This document shows positions 44,222 through 55,826 of a stretch of DNA of 64,000 nucleotides, one piece after another (position 1 is the first letter of the stretch; every line of letters starts with the position of its first letter). A program made the translations under genes and the position numbers. Source of the stretch: Gautieria morchelliformis (Eukaryota > Basidiomycota > Agaricomycetes > Gomphales > Gomphaceae). Under the pieces are notes generated by a model. The model searched no databases. It was given only the letters and a program-made list of their open reading frames with translations, and had not been told where the DNA came from. The stretch covers positions 107,160 through 171,159 of the forward strand of contig WHVA01000225.1 in the NCBI GenBank assembly GCA_015179125.1. Reading direction: 5' to 3'.

Positions 44222-47200
44222 TCATGAATGTCTTGCTCGTTTGTTCCTGCAACTTTCTTCACCAGGTGGAAAATGATCTTCACGTGGTTGCCTGACACTG
44301 CCAGCCATAGTGTGCTCCATAATGCCATTTTGTGGAGCTGCACCCTTCTCCAGCAACAGTTGAACAATGTCTGCTCAACCACTTGACTCAGCCTCCTCAA
44401 GCATGGTGCCATAGTGCCCCCGGAAGTGAAGGTCAGCCCCTGCCTCCAGGAGCAGCAGAACAATCTCTGTGTGACCATTGGATACTGCGCCCTGGAGTGC
44501 AGTGTCATATTCGCCACCTACTGCATTCACATATGCTCCCCACCCAAGCAGCAGCCGAACAATCTCTATGTCACCTCTCCATGCTGCCATCTGGAGTGCC
44601 GTGCCATAAAACCCTCCTGTTGGATTGGCATCTGCTCCTTGATCAAGCAGGAGCTGAATGATCTCCATGTCACCTCTCGACACTGCTGCCTGGAGTGCAG
44701 TGCCATAAATTCCTCCCCCTGTATTGACATCTGCTCCCTGATCAAGCAGCAGCTGAACAATCTCAGTGTTGCCTGCCAACACCACTGCCTGGAGTGCAGT
44801 GCCATCTTGCCTGCCCACTGCATTCACATCTGCTCCATGATTAAGCAGCAGCTGGATGATCTTTGTGTTGCCGCTTGACACTGCCACCTGGAGTGCAGTG
44901 GTATAAATTCCTCCCTTGCATTCACATCTACTCCCTGCTCAAGCAGCAGCTGAATTATCTCTATGTCACCTCTTGACACTACCATCTGGAGTGCAGTGCC
45001 ATCTTGCATTCCCACTGCCTTGCTATCTGCTCCCTGCTCAAGCAGCAGCTGAATGATCTCCACGTCACACATTGACACTGCCACCTGGAGTGCTGTGCCA
45101 TGGGACCCTCCCCCTGCATTCACACGTGCTCCCTGCTTGAGCAGCAGCTGAATTATCTCCATGTTGCATCTTGACACTGCTGCCTGGAGTGCAGTTCCAT
45201 CTTTCCCCACTGCATTCACGTCTGCTCCCTGCTCAAGCAGCAGCTGAACAATCTCAGTGTTGCCTGTTGACACCGCTGCCTGGAGTGCAGTTCCATCTTT
45301 CCCCACTGCATTCACGTCTGCTCCCTGCTCAAGCAGCAGCTGAATGATCTGAGTGTTGCCTGTTGACACCGCTGCCTGGAGTGCAGTTCCATCTTTCCCC
45401 ACTGCATTCACGTCTGCTCCCTGCTCAAGCAGCAGCTGAACAATCTCAGTGTTGCCTGTTGACACCGCTGCCTGGAGTGCAGTGTGGTCTTTCCCCACTG
45501 CATTCACATCTGCTCCCTGCTCAAGCAGCAACTGAACAATATCCATAGTTCCTTTTGACACTGCTGCCAGGAGTGCAGTGCCATAAATCCCTCCCACAGC
45601 ATTTACATCTATTCCCTTATCAAGCAGCAGCTGAATGATCTCTGTTTTGCCTCCCGATACTGCTGCCTGGAGTGCAGTGCGATCTTGCCCACCCACTGCA
45701 TCCACATCTGCTCCCTGCTCAAGCAGCCGCTGAACAATCTTCATGTTGCCTCTCAACGCTGCCACCAGGAGTGCAGTGCCATAAATTCCTCCCACAGCAT
45801 TCACATCTGCTCCCCACTCAAGCAGCAGCTGAACAATCTCTATGTGATCATTGAATGCTGCCCCCTGGAGTGCAGTGCGATGTTGCCAACCCACTGCATC
45901 CACATCTGCTCCCTGCTCAAGCAGCCGCTGAACAATCTCCATGTTGGCTCTCAACGCCGCCACCAGGAGTGCAGTGCTATAAATTCCTCCCACAGCATTC
46001 ACATCTGCTCCCCACTCAAGCAGCAGCTGAACAATCTCTATGTGATCATTGAATGCTGCCCCCTGGAGTGCAGTGCGATATTGCCTGTCCACTGCATTCA
46101 CATCTGCTCCCTGCTCAAGCAGCTGCTGAACAATCTCTGTGTGACCATTGGATGCCGCCCCCTGGAGTGCAGTGCCATCTGGCCTGCCCACTGCATTCAC
46201 ATCTGCTCCCTGCTCAAGCAGCAGCTGAACAATCTCTATATGACCATTGGATGCTGCCCCCTGGAGTGCAGTGCCACCTTGCCTGCCCACTGCATTCACA
46301 TCTGCTCCCTGCTGAAGCAGCAGCAGAGCAATCTCTGTGTGACCATTGGATGCTGCCCTCTGGAGTGCAGTGCCATCTTGCCTGTCCACTGCATTCACAT
46401 CTGCTCCCTGCTCAAGCAGCAGCTGAACAATCTCTGTGTGACCATTGGATGCCGCCCCCTGGAGTGCAGTGCCACCATGCCTGCCCACTGCATTCACATC
46501 TGCTCCCTGCTCAAGTAGCAGCTGAACAACCTCCATGTTGCCTCTCGACACTGCCGCCAGGAGTGCAGTGCCATAAATTCCTCCCACAGCATTCACATCT
46601 GCTCCCTGCTCAAGCAGCAGCTGAACGATCTGCATGTTGCCTCCCAACACCGCTGCCTGCGGTGCAGTGCCATCTTTCCCACCCACTGCATTCACATCTA
46701 CTCCCTGCTCAAGCAGCAGCTGAATGATCTCCATGTCACCACATGATGCTGCTGCCTGGAGCACAGTGCCAAATTGCCCTCCAAATGCATTAGCATTTGC
46801 TCCATGCTCAAGCAGCAGCTGAACAATCTCCTTGTGACCTTTTGAGGCCGCTGCCTGGAGTGCACTGCCGCATCTCCCTCCATGTGCATTTGCTTCCACT
46901 CCCCTGGCCAACAGCAGCAGCAAAGGAATTTCCAGTCCAGTGAGGGAAGTGTAGTAAAGAGGGCCACCCATGCGGTAGTTGTGGAAGCTCCTAATCAATG
47001 CACCATCAGGATCATGTAGTTCAATCCAGCTAGTGTACATGGCATCTTTGCTGTGGAGAAGAGCCATGATTAACCATTGCAGGGTATCTGAGCTACAACC
47101 ACTTGACCGAGCATGGTGAGTCCAGTGCTCTGCAGCATACTGAGATAGTGGATAATTAAGGTGTCTAATACCATGGTTGTAAAATGGCTGGTTGAATTGT

Positions 47201-49332
47201 AAGAGATAAGCCAGGCATGTCTCGGCGATGAAGGTATCGGCCATGTGCTGGTTGAAATACAACATTGAAGCACAGCCACCTCGAACATGTCCTGAGGTCA
47301 AATATTCCTTCACAGAGAAATGTGCAAGGCTGACTTGTGCCCGATTAGTGGTACACGGTAAGTATCTGCCAGTATTCTCCTCCTCTGCAGTACTCTCTTC
47401 TGAAATAGTGACCAGGCTTGAACATATAATGAGTACTTCTTGGGGATTTAATAGTCTTTCATTGGGGTTGAATAGACATGCCCCTGCCATGTTGGGATTT
47501 GTGGCCAATATTTCAACAGTTTCTGCCAATGATGTTGCACGGACAGAGAAAGCAAGCCATTGCAAGACTTTGAGTGCAGATTGCCTATCTGCCTCCTGAA
47601 TATTCAAGAAAATATTATCGTAGGTTTCATAAAGTGTCCTTGGAAGAGACTGCAATGCAGCCTCTACGGCAGCTGAAGTATGGCATTTCCCTAGTGCATC
47701 CAGTTGACAGGGAACCCATCGGAACCTTAATATCTGATCAGCAATCAACGACAGGGACAAGAAACAAATGTCACATTACATTCCATGTGCACCATTCATT
47801 AAACTGGTCTCAACCTTCTCCTTTACCTCTGGCGACCACATCTGATACTGCCGATCATAATAAAGTGTTTGCTGAATGTGAAGGTGGATGTCATCCTGAA
47901 TATGGCTTTCATCCATGGGAACTCTAAGTGGGTCCAGGGAGGACATTACATCTGTAATGTCTAGCTCCTCTCGACTTGTTGCCAGAAGATGTAATGAACC
48001 AAAGCCATGGATTTCTTGAATCAGCCGCAAAAGTTCATTCCTATCCAGGCATTCTTCAAGAGCGTCAAGGACGATGTACGGATGAGGAATGCTCGCAATA
48101 AGAGACTTTAAGGTAGATATCAGAGTGCCTAAGGTTGGTGATTGCCAGCCCTCCGAGTGCTGAGAGTAGAGACTCTCCACGGCGGCCTGAATATCGGATG
48201 CCATGGTCAGCGACAATTGATTGATCAGGGACCGCACGGCAACGTTGGTCCCAGTCTGCTTGTTGGTGAAGTAAAAATATGCGACTGCTGGTAATGGATC
48301 CCGCCCATTGGGGAGGAAGAGCTCATTGACCAGGGTTGAGCTTAAATGAGCACTTCATAAAGTCCTCAAATACCTCAGAAATTGAGCTCTCACCATATAA
48401 TTGTTTTTCCAGAGCCCACCGCACTAGAATATCAACGGCAATCACAACCTGTTCAAATAAAAACATACTTTTTCCATGGAGCCATAAGGTCGAGTGGGGG
48501 AGGTCTCTCCATGCCTTGAAGGTCTCCCCACGAACGAACCACAAGCCTGTGTCTGGCTGTGTCTTCTTTTGGGCGCTCGTGTGGCTCGGCTGGTGATCAG
48601 GCGCTGCAAGCCATGCAAATATCTTGTCACGACGTTCATCTACACAAATTGATGACGGGGGTTAGAGATCATTAGAGTAAACAATGGGTGTTGGCAACCA
48701 CTCACCCTGTCTAGCTTGTGCATTTGACTGCTCCATCGAGGCGACAGATTCACGCATATGTTTGACATCAGTGCATATCTCCACAGTCACGCCTCTGTCG
48801 GGATGGTCAGGGTAGGTACACAACTGAGCACAGAGAGACGTACAAATGATCGGTATTCAAGGTTGAGCTCAATAGCTGCTGAAAATTTCTCAGATACTCC
48901 AGCGTCTTCTTGACATCGCCTTCCTTCAACGGCCAGATCAACGCTTGTAACCGATCTGAGCGTCCATTGGGAGTCTCCAATTTCGCTTTGAGGTTTTCCA
49001 GTTCGGTGCGATAACGAGGAAGGCCTTCGGGGTCCTTAAGCAACTTGGTCAAAGTCGGCAGTTCAACACACGCATCCGAAGCATCCTCCACGGCCTCACG
49101 GACACCATTCAGCACTTGCTGAAGAATCTGCAACTGATCAATGATTCTCTTTCTATCTTTTGACGAGTTCCTGAGGCCTTTTCCGTATCCGTATAATGTG
49201 CTGACCGTTGCTGCAGTGAGCTGGAGAACGGCGATAACGCTCGCTGAAAGGCTTGATAAGCATGTTAGGATCCCGAGTCGTATCTGTAATCGACTTACCT
49301 GCTGTTGATAATACCGTTAAAGGATCAGCCAT
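44222..49332 (-). CDS. NACHT-ankyrin STAND (NLR-type) protein, lesioned
   Basis: Fungal STAND proteins act as intracellular sensors of non-self, with a repeat domain for recognition. The model starts at ATG 49332 (MADPLTVLSTA). Exons are 49332-49299, 49243-48844, 48794-48706, 48639-48469, 48423-48394, 48340-47780 and 47725-44222, with introns of 45-66 bases. The N-terminal helical domain (49243-48706) resembles the fungal STAND N-terminal region. NACHT follows: a DERRDKIFAWLAAPD lead-in, Walker A GSGKT (48402-48416), Walker B YIVLDALEEC (near 48065), LLATSREE, then GMFRWVPCQLDAL and LAHFSVKEYL. About 26 ankyrin repeats (46900-44230) close the protein. Three problems stand out. The Walker A codons are one base out of frame with the exon before. 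A one-base loss at 44911-44918 shifts the array after repeat 20. A TGA at 44375-44377 interrupts the last repeats. The gene is probably a recent pseudogene or an unusual allele. Confidence 0.85.
44230..46900 (-). repeat. ankyrin-coding tandem array, 96-102 base units
   Basis: About 26 units of 32-34 codons encode GGxxGTALQAAxxxGNxEIVQLLLEQGADVNAV. Many adjacent units are nearly identical in DNA. Units 15-17 (about 45180-45490) differ at only a few bases. A two-unit block (about 45680-45870) is repeated at about 45880-46070. Such uniformity suggests recent unequal exchange or gene conversion. Confidence 0.92.
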
Positions 49333-49850
49333 TCTGGTTGCTGGTGGTGGGTGTACTTGAGGTTCCAGGGGCTGGCTGCCGCATTTAAGTTCATCGTGCC
49401 ATCGGCACAGCATAGGCACAAGGCTGTTCATTCTTGTCACACCTGTCAAGGTCAAGCGATGCTGCCTCACCAAACGCATCAAGTGTGTCGGATGACGACA
49501 ATCAGAGCCTCTCCTGTCTTCCCGGGCTGCGTGTACAGCCGTATTCTCGTTGAGGGCATCGATCCATTGCCAATGTTCCCTTGCTTCTAACCCCGGGAGA
49601 TATAGATCCGGCTCCCTGTTGTATTGTTGTCGTGGATGGGAGTTTTCAGCGCCGTATAAAGATATATCCACGTATTTTGTAATCCTTTTCTTGCTGAAAA
49701 AGGTATTAGATGTTTATGTTACCAATAAATATGAGCTCGGAATATTCCGGCATTGCTAATAACGATTAAGTAACCGTGGGGATTACTAACTCAAATCGCG
49801 TCCTGTCGCGTCCACACCACTCTCGCGCTCTGAAAGCTCTAGCGATTTCC
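49333..49850. other. divergent intergenic region
   Basis: This region separates the minus-strand NACHT-ankyrin gene from the plus-strand Myb-like gene and should hold promoters. No convincing TATA box or element terminus was recognised. TTGCTAATAACG near 49754 weakly mirrors TTATTAGCAA near 52427 and could be a Harbinger end. Confidence 0.35.
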
Positions 49851-50916
49851 ATGGACCCCATCCCTCCTGCTACTTTCTATGGTAACCTAATGTCAACCCC
49901 GGGCTCAGATGCCATGATTGACCCCGTGCTCCTTGGCAACACAACCAACGCGTCGCGTCCACCCAGTACTGCCGTGTCTGCTCCACCAGTCACTCCCCTT
50001 TGAGATCTACCGTGGAATCCACGGACTCCACGGCATGGAAGGGTCGTGAGGAATTCTCTCTGAAAGACCTTGAGCAGCTCCTGCATGCAGTCATTGACAT
50101 CAACCCCTACATGGCACCGCACAACAAGATCGGTGAGCGGTGGAAGCAGGTGGCCAGGTTGGTCCAGGCTCAGGGCCATTGTTTGAACAGAGATGTGGAT
50201 ACTCTGAAGAACAAGGTAGGATCAATGCTGGCATGGGTGGAAGTAAGTCCAAACAATTACTTTCTCTGAATGTGCAAGAACTGACATATATGTGCCCTGG
50301 GAAGGGGGGGAAAAGACTTCAGTTTGCTCTCCACTGGGAAGGGAGCTGGGACGTGACCCGTTGGCGTTTGCCTCGCTCTCTGGCAAACTGGATGTGATCC
50401 AACACCTGAAACAGATGGCAAAGGACACCCGTGAGGAGGAGAGGGAGCAAGCTAAAGAGGTAAGTCCGGTGGTATGTATATATTATAGTACTCACATGCA
50501 TGCAGGGCGAGAAGGCATCCCGGGCAGCGGGGGAGTCCCTGCGGCTCGGGATGATGACCGGTCGCCGAGGCCGCACTAAACGAGCATGCAGGCCTGCATC
50601 TTCCGATTCAGACAGCAGGAAGGAGAATCATCCTAGGCTTTCCCCCGGAACACCAGAATCCGGGTCTGTTGGATCTAAACGGACGCATCTGACAAGCTTG
50701 AGCCGTGCTAATATGTCCGAGGAGATTGCGAAGATGGTGCAAATGATGGAGAGGAATGAGGAGCGAGAGGTGAAGGAAGAGTATATGATGGAGTTCCAGA
50801 CGGGCCTCTTGCCTCATCAGGACCGGGTGCTTGAAATGCACGACTGCATCATCCAAATGCAGGAGCACACATCCAGCACGCTCCTGGACATATTGCGGCA
50901 GGGATTGCTTAATTAG
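49851..50916 (+). CDS. Myb/SANT-like protein of PIF/Harbinger
   Basis: Autonomous PIF/Harbinger elements encode a second protein, with a Myb/SANT-like DNA-binding fold, that helps bring the transposase to the nucleus and DNA. ATG 49851 starts MDPIPPATFYGNLMSTPG. The SANT-like part (50020-50240) reads EEFSLKDLEQLL, GERWKQVARLV and NRDVDTLKNKV. Introns begin at GTAAGT 50241 and at GTAAGT 50461. The last exon (50511-50916) holds a basic stretch (GRRGRTKRACRP) and a coiled-coil-like end to TAG 50914-50916. A frame change near 49998 (CCCCTTTGAG) needs another intron or is a lesion. It converges with the transposase gene, as usual for the family. Confidence 0.6.
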
Positions 50917-51029
50917 TGTCTTAATAGGCATAGTTTTCGTTTTCATAGTTCAAATGGCACCTATCTTGATTTTACAAGTGAAAATTATGGAAAGCACATG
51001 GTAATCAGCCAAAAAGAAAAAAATGCATA

Positions 51030-52278
51030 TATTTTTTACACATGAAAATAGTTTTCCAACGTCGGAGGCGGGCACAAGTAACGCTTGGCCGTCTGGTTGG
51101 GAGACACACATGCATGTGCATTAGTGAGTAGGATGGCCACCCTGTATAGCAGGCCGCACGGGTTCCCAAGGATCTTCTGCTTCCAGAAACACTGGAGATA
51201 GGGCCAGTCCTGCACAACCAATCCGAACCCGTGTTCCACTGAGGTGCGAACCCCTCCCATGGCTGTGTTCCAGGCCCGTTCTTCGCCAGTGAGTTCTCCC
51301 ACTCAAGAAAAAGGACTTACAATGAAGGGGCTAACTGCATAAGCTGAATCCCCATAAACCTGATAAAACTGGCTCTCTGGGGGATCCCCTTCCTGTGAGT
51401 CCTCCTGAATTGCATACCTCTCCATCGAATCCAGTAGCCCACTCTCACGCAGGACGCCACTGTCATTCTGCGGTGCACGATATGGGCCAGCCAGGTGAGC
51501 GATTAGACCATTTGGGGTGACCACGGCCTGAAATTTCATCCCATGCATTTTTTTGTAGCCCGTGTAAACCAACTCCTGGTGCTCCACAGGCCTGCACGTT
51601 CACCGTATGGTGCAGTCAATAAAACCACAGACCGTACATGTTGGAGCCCCAAAATGGTGTAGCGCGGCTGCATACACTTTCAGATTGTCTGGGCTGACAA
51701 TCCCCTTGTGATCCCATTGAAGCAGGTGACCCCATCTTGAGTTGATGAAGGATGCAGTCTCATTCACTATCTGTGAGATCGCGGCCGGGGGGCGTGCATA
51801 CTTGGTGGCCAGCGACCACAGATCCTCTGGGCTGCGAAGCCGTGCACACAGGAGGGACAGCAATTTGAGGGGGGTGGAATTGAATCTGCTCTTGGTTATG
51901 AGGGGATCCACCAGTTCAAGGAGCTGGCTAAGGATCCTCAACTCATCCAGGGTAAACCTTCAGTGCAAGGCAAATTCAGCGATAATTCCAAGACAAATGT
52001 GTGAGGGTGCTTACCAGAACCTCCAAATACATTCTGCCTCACTGATGCTCTGGAGGTATACCTCTGTGATGTGATGGCCTCCGATCTTGGGACGTGGCCT
52101 CTGCATTGGCTTGCAAAGAGCCCGTGTGGCCGTTTGGACAAGGGTGGATGTGCAGCTTTCGAGATCTTCAAGATCACTGAGATCATTGGTGAGATTGGGA
52201 AGCAATGGTTGAGATGCCAGAAGGAATGGGATTAGAGTCGTTGAGCCCAGACGTTTGTTCAAGCAGCTGACTGGCATG
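51030..52278 (-). pseudogene. PIF/Harbinger transposase (DDE type), inactivated
   Basis: ATG at 52278; an intron starts at 52014 (GTAAGCAC). The helical part (51958-51700) reads FNSTPLKLLSLLCARL and ARPPAAISQIVNE. The DDE domain follows: CGFIDCTI (first D), YTGYKKMHGMKFQ, VTPNGLI, APQNDSGVLRESGLL (second D), YGDSAY and VRTSVEHGFG (E). TGA codons stand at 51600-51602 and 51303-51305, both in frame. The surrounding motifs (IR-stop-TCRP and SPFS-stop-VGELT) have Arg in the family. The protein cannot be complete. It is a close fungal Harbinger relative, and the neighbouring Myb-like gene supports this. Confidence 0.85.
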
Positions 52279-52313
52279 GTGGTAGGGAAGATGAGACACC
52301 ACGTGTCAGTCAC

Positions 52314-53349
52314 GTGTTCACGTGTTCACGTGTTCACCCTAATTACATTAATTACACTAGTATATATCAACTTTTCTGGCGCTCACATTACAGGCCCCTA
52401 ATAATTTCTTATCATATTTGATAATTATTAGCAAGCATAAACAGTGTATTCCTTTGCGAAATTGTAAGAAGGTTAGCAAACTTTGGACCTGGTTTACGGT
52501 GTCTATCTTATCTCGACCTCTATACGATACACGTACTGTTCACACAGTGACGTCGTGTACTAGAGGGTGTCTTCCCGCCGTACAGCCGCATTAAACACTT
52601 TTTCTACAACGCACGTTGTGTTGGCAAAGTTGTAGGTTCAACAGTAGCCAATGGCTTCCAGTGAAAGTCATCTGGGCAACTATTTTGTGCTATGTATGTA
52701 TTGTTGAACATTTTTTGATGCCTGTTCACTTCTGCCGCCACTGTAGGTCTTTTATTTTCGTGCGCTGCCAGTGCTCTAACGGGCATGAGCATAACGTGAG
52801 GTGAGTCCCGCACGGGAGACTATTCCATCGAGCGAGCACACTGGCGCACACGGAACCTGATCCAGGGAGCTCCATTGACACCGATCTTGAGCTCCCAGGC
52901 AATTCTACAGTTGCAGACCCTGAGCTTGGTCCCACTGTGACAGCCACCACCGCATAGGACACAGATCTCCTGGTGTACTGTACAAGTATTTTAAAATATG
53001 ACCAAGTATCACAAAATAAAGCAATCTATTCTGACATCCTTGACCGAGGGGCTGGTGTGGCCATTGGTCGGTAGCTCCTCTGTTAATACCTTTGACAAAA
53101 TAAAAAATGAAGAGGCAGCTTTTGAATCCAAACCTCCTTTTAGTTTACTGAGGTAGTCATAATCATTTTCAACAGATTGGTTTGAGAAGACTATGGATAA
53201 ACTGGGGATTGGTATGGTGGTGCTCTCAACATATGGAATGGGGCACCTACTTCTAGGGACCTATTGGATTCTGTGTGTGGATGACATAGTAGAGAGATGG
53301 AATAGTGACCTCTGGAGCATTTGAGTGCTACTTTATATGATTAGAGAGT
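52314..53349. other. unassigned
   Basis: A CACGTGTT triplet repeat lies at 52310-52335. An AT-rich tract is at 52380-52440. No gene is supported. It may hold the right end of the Harbinger element and decayed Helitron sequence. Confidence 0.35.
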
Positions 53350-53880
53350 GTGATTAAAAAGGAAGGAAAATATCGTTTGGAATGTTCAGTAAAAGTTGCG
53401 GAAGGAATGCGTGCCATGCTTACCTGGAACTTTGTGGTGTCAGCCAACCTTGCCAACGGAACACAGGGAACTGTGGAGAAAATATATTTAGATCCACACG
53501 AAAACCGTATGCGCCTTCCAACTCCAGATAACATCGTCCATTTGCAGTACCCTCCAGCCCTTGTTCTCTTTCGTCCTGACAACACCCAATTGAAGACTCT
53601 AAAAGGTTTAACTTCAGGCGTAATCCCCCTGAAGAAAGAGATGCAGCAAACTTACCGCAATGGGAGGAAATCCACCATTTCCAGAAAGTAGTTTTCTCTG
53701 AGCCAGCGTACACTTTCACTGATTACAAGGCACAGGGCAGCCAAACTCTACAATTGATATAGGCAACCCCCCCACTGGTGGCCTAAATGCGTTCAACACC
53801 TACGTTGCGATCTCATGGGGGAGAAGTCGACAGATGATAAGATTATTGTGAGACTTCAATACTAACGTTTTTACATGACA
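53350..53880 (+). pseudogene. Helitron RepHel helicase C-terminus
   Basis: The segment encodes the end of a PIF1-family helicase as found in Helitrons. An open frame (53350-53691) has the EGMRAMLTWN motif, NGTQGTVEKIYLDP and VHLQYPPALVLF. After a frame change the helicase motif continues as PAYTFTDYKAQGSQT, DIGNPPTGGLNAFNTYVA and a changed LSRSRG (ISWGRS). The Rep nuclease and the rest of the helicase are absent, and at least two frame breaks follow. Motif V/VI spacing is normal. It is therefore a 5'-truncated remnant. Helitron ends (TC...CTRR) were not located. Confidence 0.82.
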
Positions 53881-54415
53881 TCCCGACAACGAACTGGCCC
53901 AGTGCAACAAACAATTGGAAATTCTCAATAACGAGACTACCAAAAAATACAAATTAGGGCGATGGTAGAAGGTTGAGATTTACTACATTCAACTACATGA
54001 AACCGTGTCAGTGTATATAATTCTCCTAAGTTGTCCCGCCCGCACAATTGCTCCTCCTATCTGATTTCACCCTCCTGTAATAGCCACAGACTAAATGAAC
54101 TACGTATACAATAGTACTTTCACCGCATCATATGTTCTGAACTTGACGACCATTACACACAAAATACTCACCAATCTACCGCTCAATGTTTCCTTACCTA
54201 CAACATTGCCTTTACCACATGCCCTGGTGACAACATCAGAACAACCCTGTACTTCACTATGTTCCAATGGGTCAATGACCAACCATGCACCTGAACAATG
54301 TCGCCACATATAATCAGCAATCTCCCAATAATACCCCATTGCGGAAACACACAAAGGATATCCCTCTGCATTGCCACTCAACAAAAACAATAGGGACCAT
54401 ATCCGCAGACGAAGG
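53881..54415. other. unassigned
   Basis: No gene or known repeat is seen between the helicase remnant and LTR X copy 2. Confidence 0.3.
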
Positions 54416-54747
54416 TGTTACGTATCGAGATTTCCGCAAGTTGGAACTAGAAAGGACAATGGCTTCAACTTATATGTTGTGCCCCCAATGAACTATCTCC
54501 TAAGTATTTTGGGTTGGGAGTCAGAAGTCGGAATGTATCGAACTAAACAGAATTTGGAACTTGAGTTGGAAACAGAGTTGGAAGGTGGAAGGCAGAAGGC
54601 GGAGAGACAGAGGTCTTGCAAAACTTGCTGTGCTAAGAACAGGAGATAGAGCAAAGGAAATCACATATCAAAGGTGATTATCTGATTGCAGAATAACAAG
54701 CATACATGAGAGGCTTTTATACAAAGAGCTGAGGCAACATGTAACAC
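54416..54747 (-). repeat. LTR X, copy 2, truncated
   Basis: The sequence from TGTTACGTATCGAGATTTCC to CAACATGTAACAC is the reverse of the end of LTR X (17158 back to about 16835). It includes the inverted TATAAAAG box. Its outer half is missing; sequence of an unknown ORF adjoins, across the third fold-back element. Confidence 0.85.
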
Positions 54748-54751
54748 TGCA

Positions 54752-55141
54752 GGCATATAAAAGTTTTCTGGTCTTAAAAACTGTTCAAAAAACTGTAAAG
54801 ATTTTCCGAATATTTTTAGTGTTTTTTATGTAGAAAAAACTTTAATAAATTTTTGTATTTTTATTAGAATTTGTCAAGCAACAAAATTGTAAAAAAAATT
54901 CAAAGTTTTTTGCAGGGTTTTTCATGGGTTTCTTTGTGTTTTCACAAAGAAACTTATAAAAACACATAAAAAAGCCTGGAAAAACTTTAAACTTTTTTTA
55001 CAATTTTCTTGCCCAACAAATTCTAACAAAAACACAAAATTTTATTAAAGTTTTTTTACATTAAAAACACTAAAAAAATTTGGAATATCTTTACAGTTTT
55101 TAGAACAGTTTTTCAGACCAGAAAATTTTTATATCATTCCC
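54752..55141. mobile_element. fold-back element, TGCA family, copy iii
   Basis: This 390-bp near-palindrome starts GGCATATAAAAG and centres on GTGTTTTCACAAAGAAAC (about 54943). TGCA flanks both sides (54748-54751 and 55142-55145). It is the least diverged in arm symmetry apart from the altered right tip (ATATCATTCCC). Confidence 0.92.
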
Positions 55142-55145
55142 TGCA

Positions 55146-55813
55146 TGAGCGGAGGGCCGTCTGGACATTCTCCAGCGTGGCCGGGTCTTGCAGCCTGATA
55201 TCCTCAGCTTGGTGGAGTTCCTTGCCAATATCTATGATGGCGGCAGCAATGTTGTCAAGCTGCGATGCTAGCTGATTGTGCTTGTGGTGTGTGAGGGCGC
55301 TCCGGTGCAGCGCATCCTGCACCTGCTTGTTCAGTGTCTCTGCCGTCTCGTTGTCGATGGCATGAGTTTTTTCATCATCTGGGGCTTGCCTTTTTTGCCT
55401 TCGTCCTCCTTTGGGGACGATCATTGTCGCTCTCCTTCATGAGCAGTGGTTCGAGTTGTGGCTTGGTGCCAGTCTCGATGTTGATGCTCTGTGGTCTGAC
55501 GACAGCGAGACCTCTCTGCCTTTCCCTTTGTCTCTGGGCAGAGGGGATTCGGGGGGTGGTGCCGGCTTGTTGCCTGGTGTCGTCTCATCCTCGACCACGC
55601 TCGACGAGACATGGTTGGGATTTCCTCGTCCTCTATTGGGGGGACGAGGGTGGTGAGATCTACAATCTCTCCGTCTTCGGGTGTCCTGGACTCTTGGTCC
55701 AGGGTAGCGTCAGCCGTCGTGTCACTGGGCTGCACCTGTGGTGTGGACTGCGAGCTCAACGCTCGTGTCCATCTTTGACTGCGTGGAATCATCACACTCG
55801 CAGCCGACAGTAG
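55146..55813 (-). CDS. unrecognised ORF remnant
   Basis: Two overlapping minus-strand open frames (55795-55421 and 55424 to about 55146) look like one protein broken by a frameshift. The first is hydrophilic (SRRAWSRMRRHQ; acidic GEIVDLTTLVPPIEDEE). The second is helical and coiled-coil-like (ETAETLNKQVQDALHRSA, NQLASQLDNIAAAIIDIG). No motif identifies it. A retroelement Gag or accessory ORF is possible from context, but nothing proves it. Confidence 0.35.
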
Positions 55814-55826
55814 AGGGTCTTGAAAA

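Noticed and set aside
45363-46727. Plus-strand frames of 60-277 codons with His/Cys-rich repeats
   Set aside because: They are the reverse-strand shadow of the ankyrin repeats and repeat with the same period.
49740-52440. Possible Harbinger terminal repeats TTGCTAATAA ... TTATTAGCAA
   Set aside because: Only about ten bases match and no TTA duplication is clear, so the element ends are left open.
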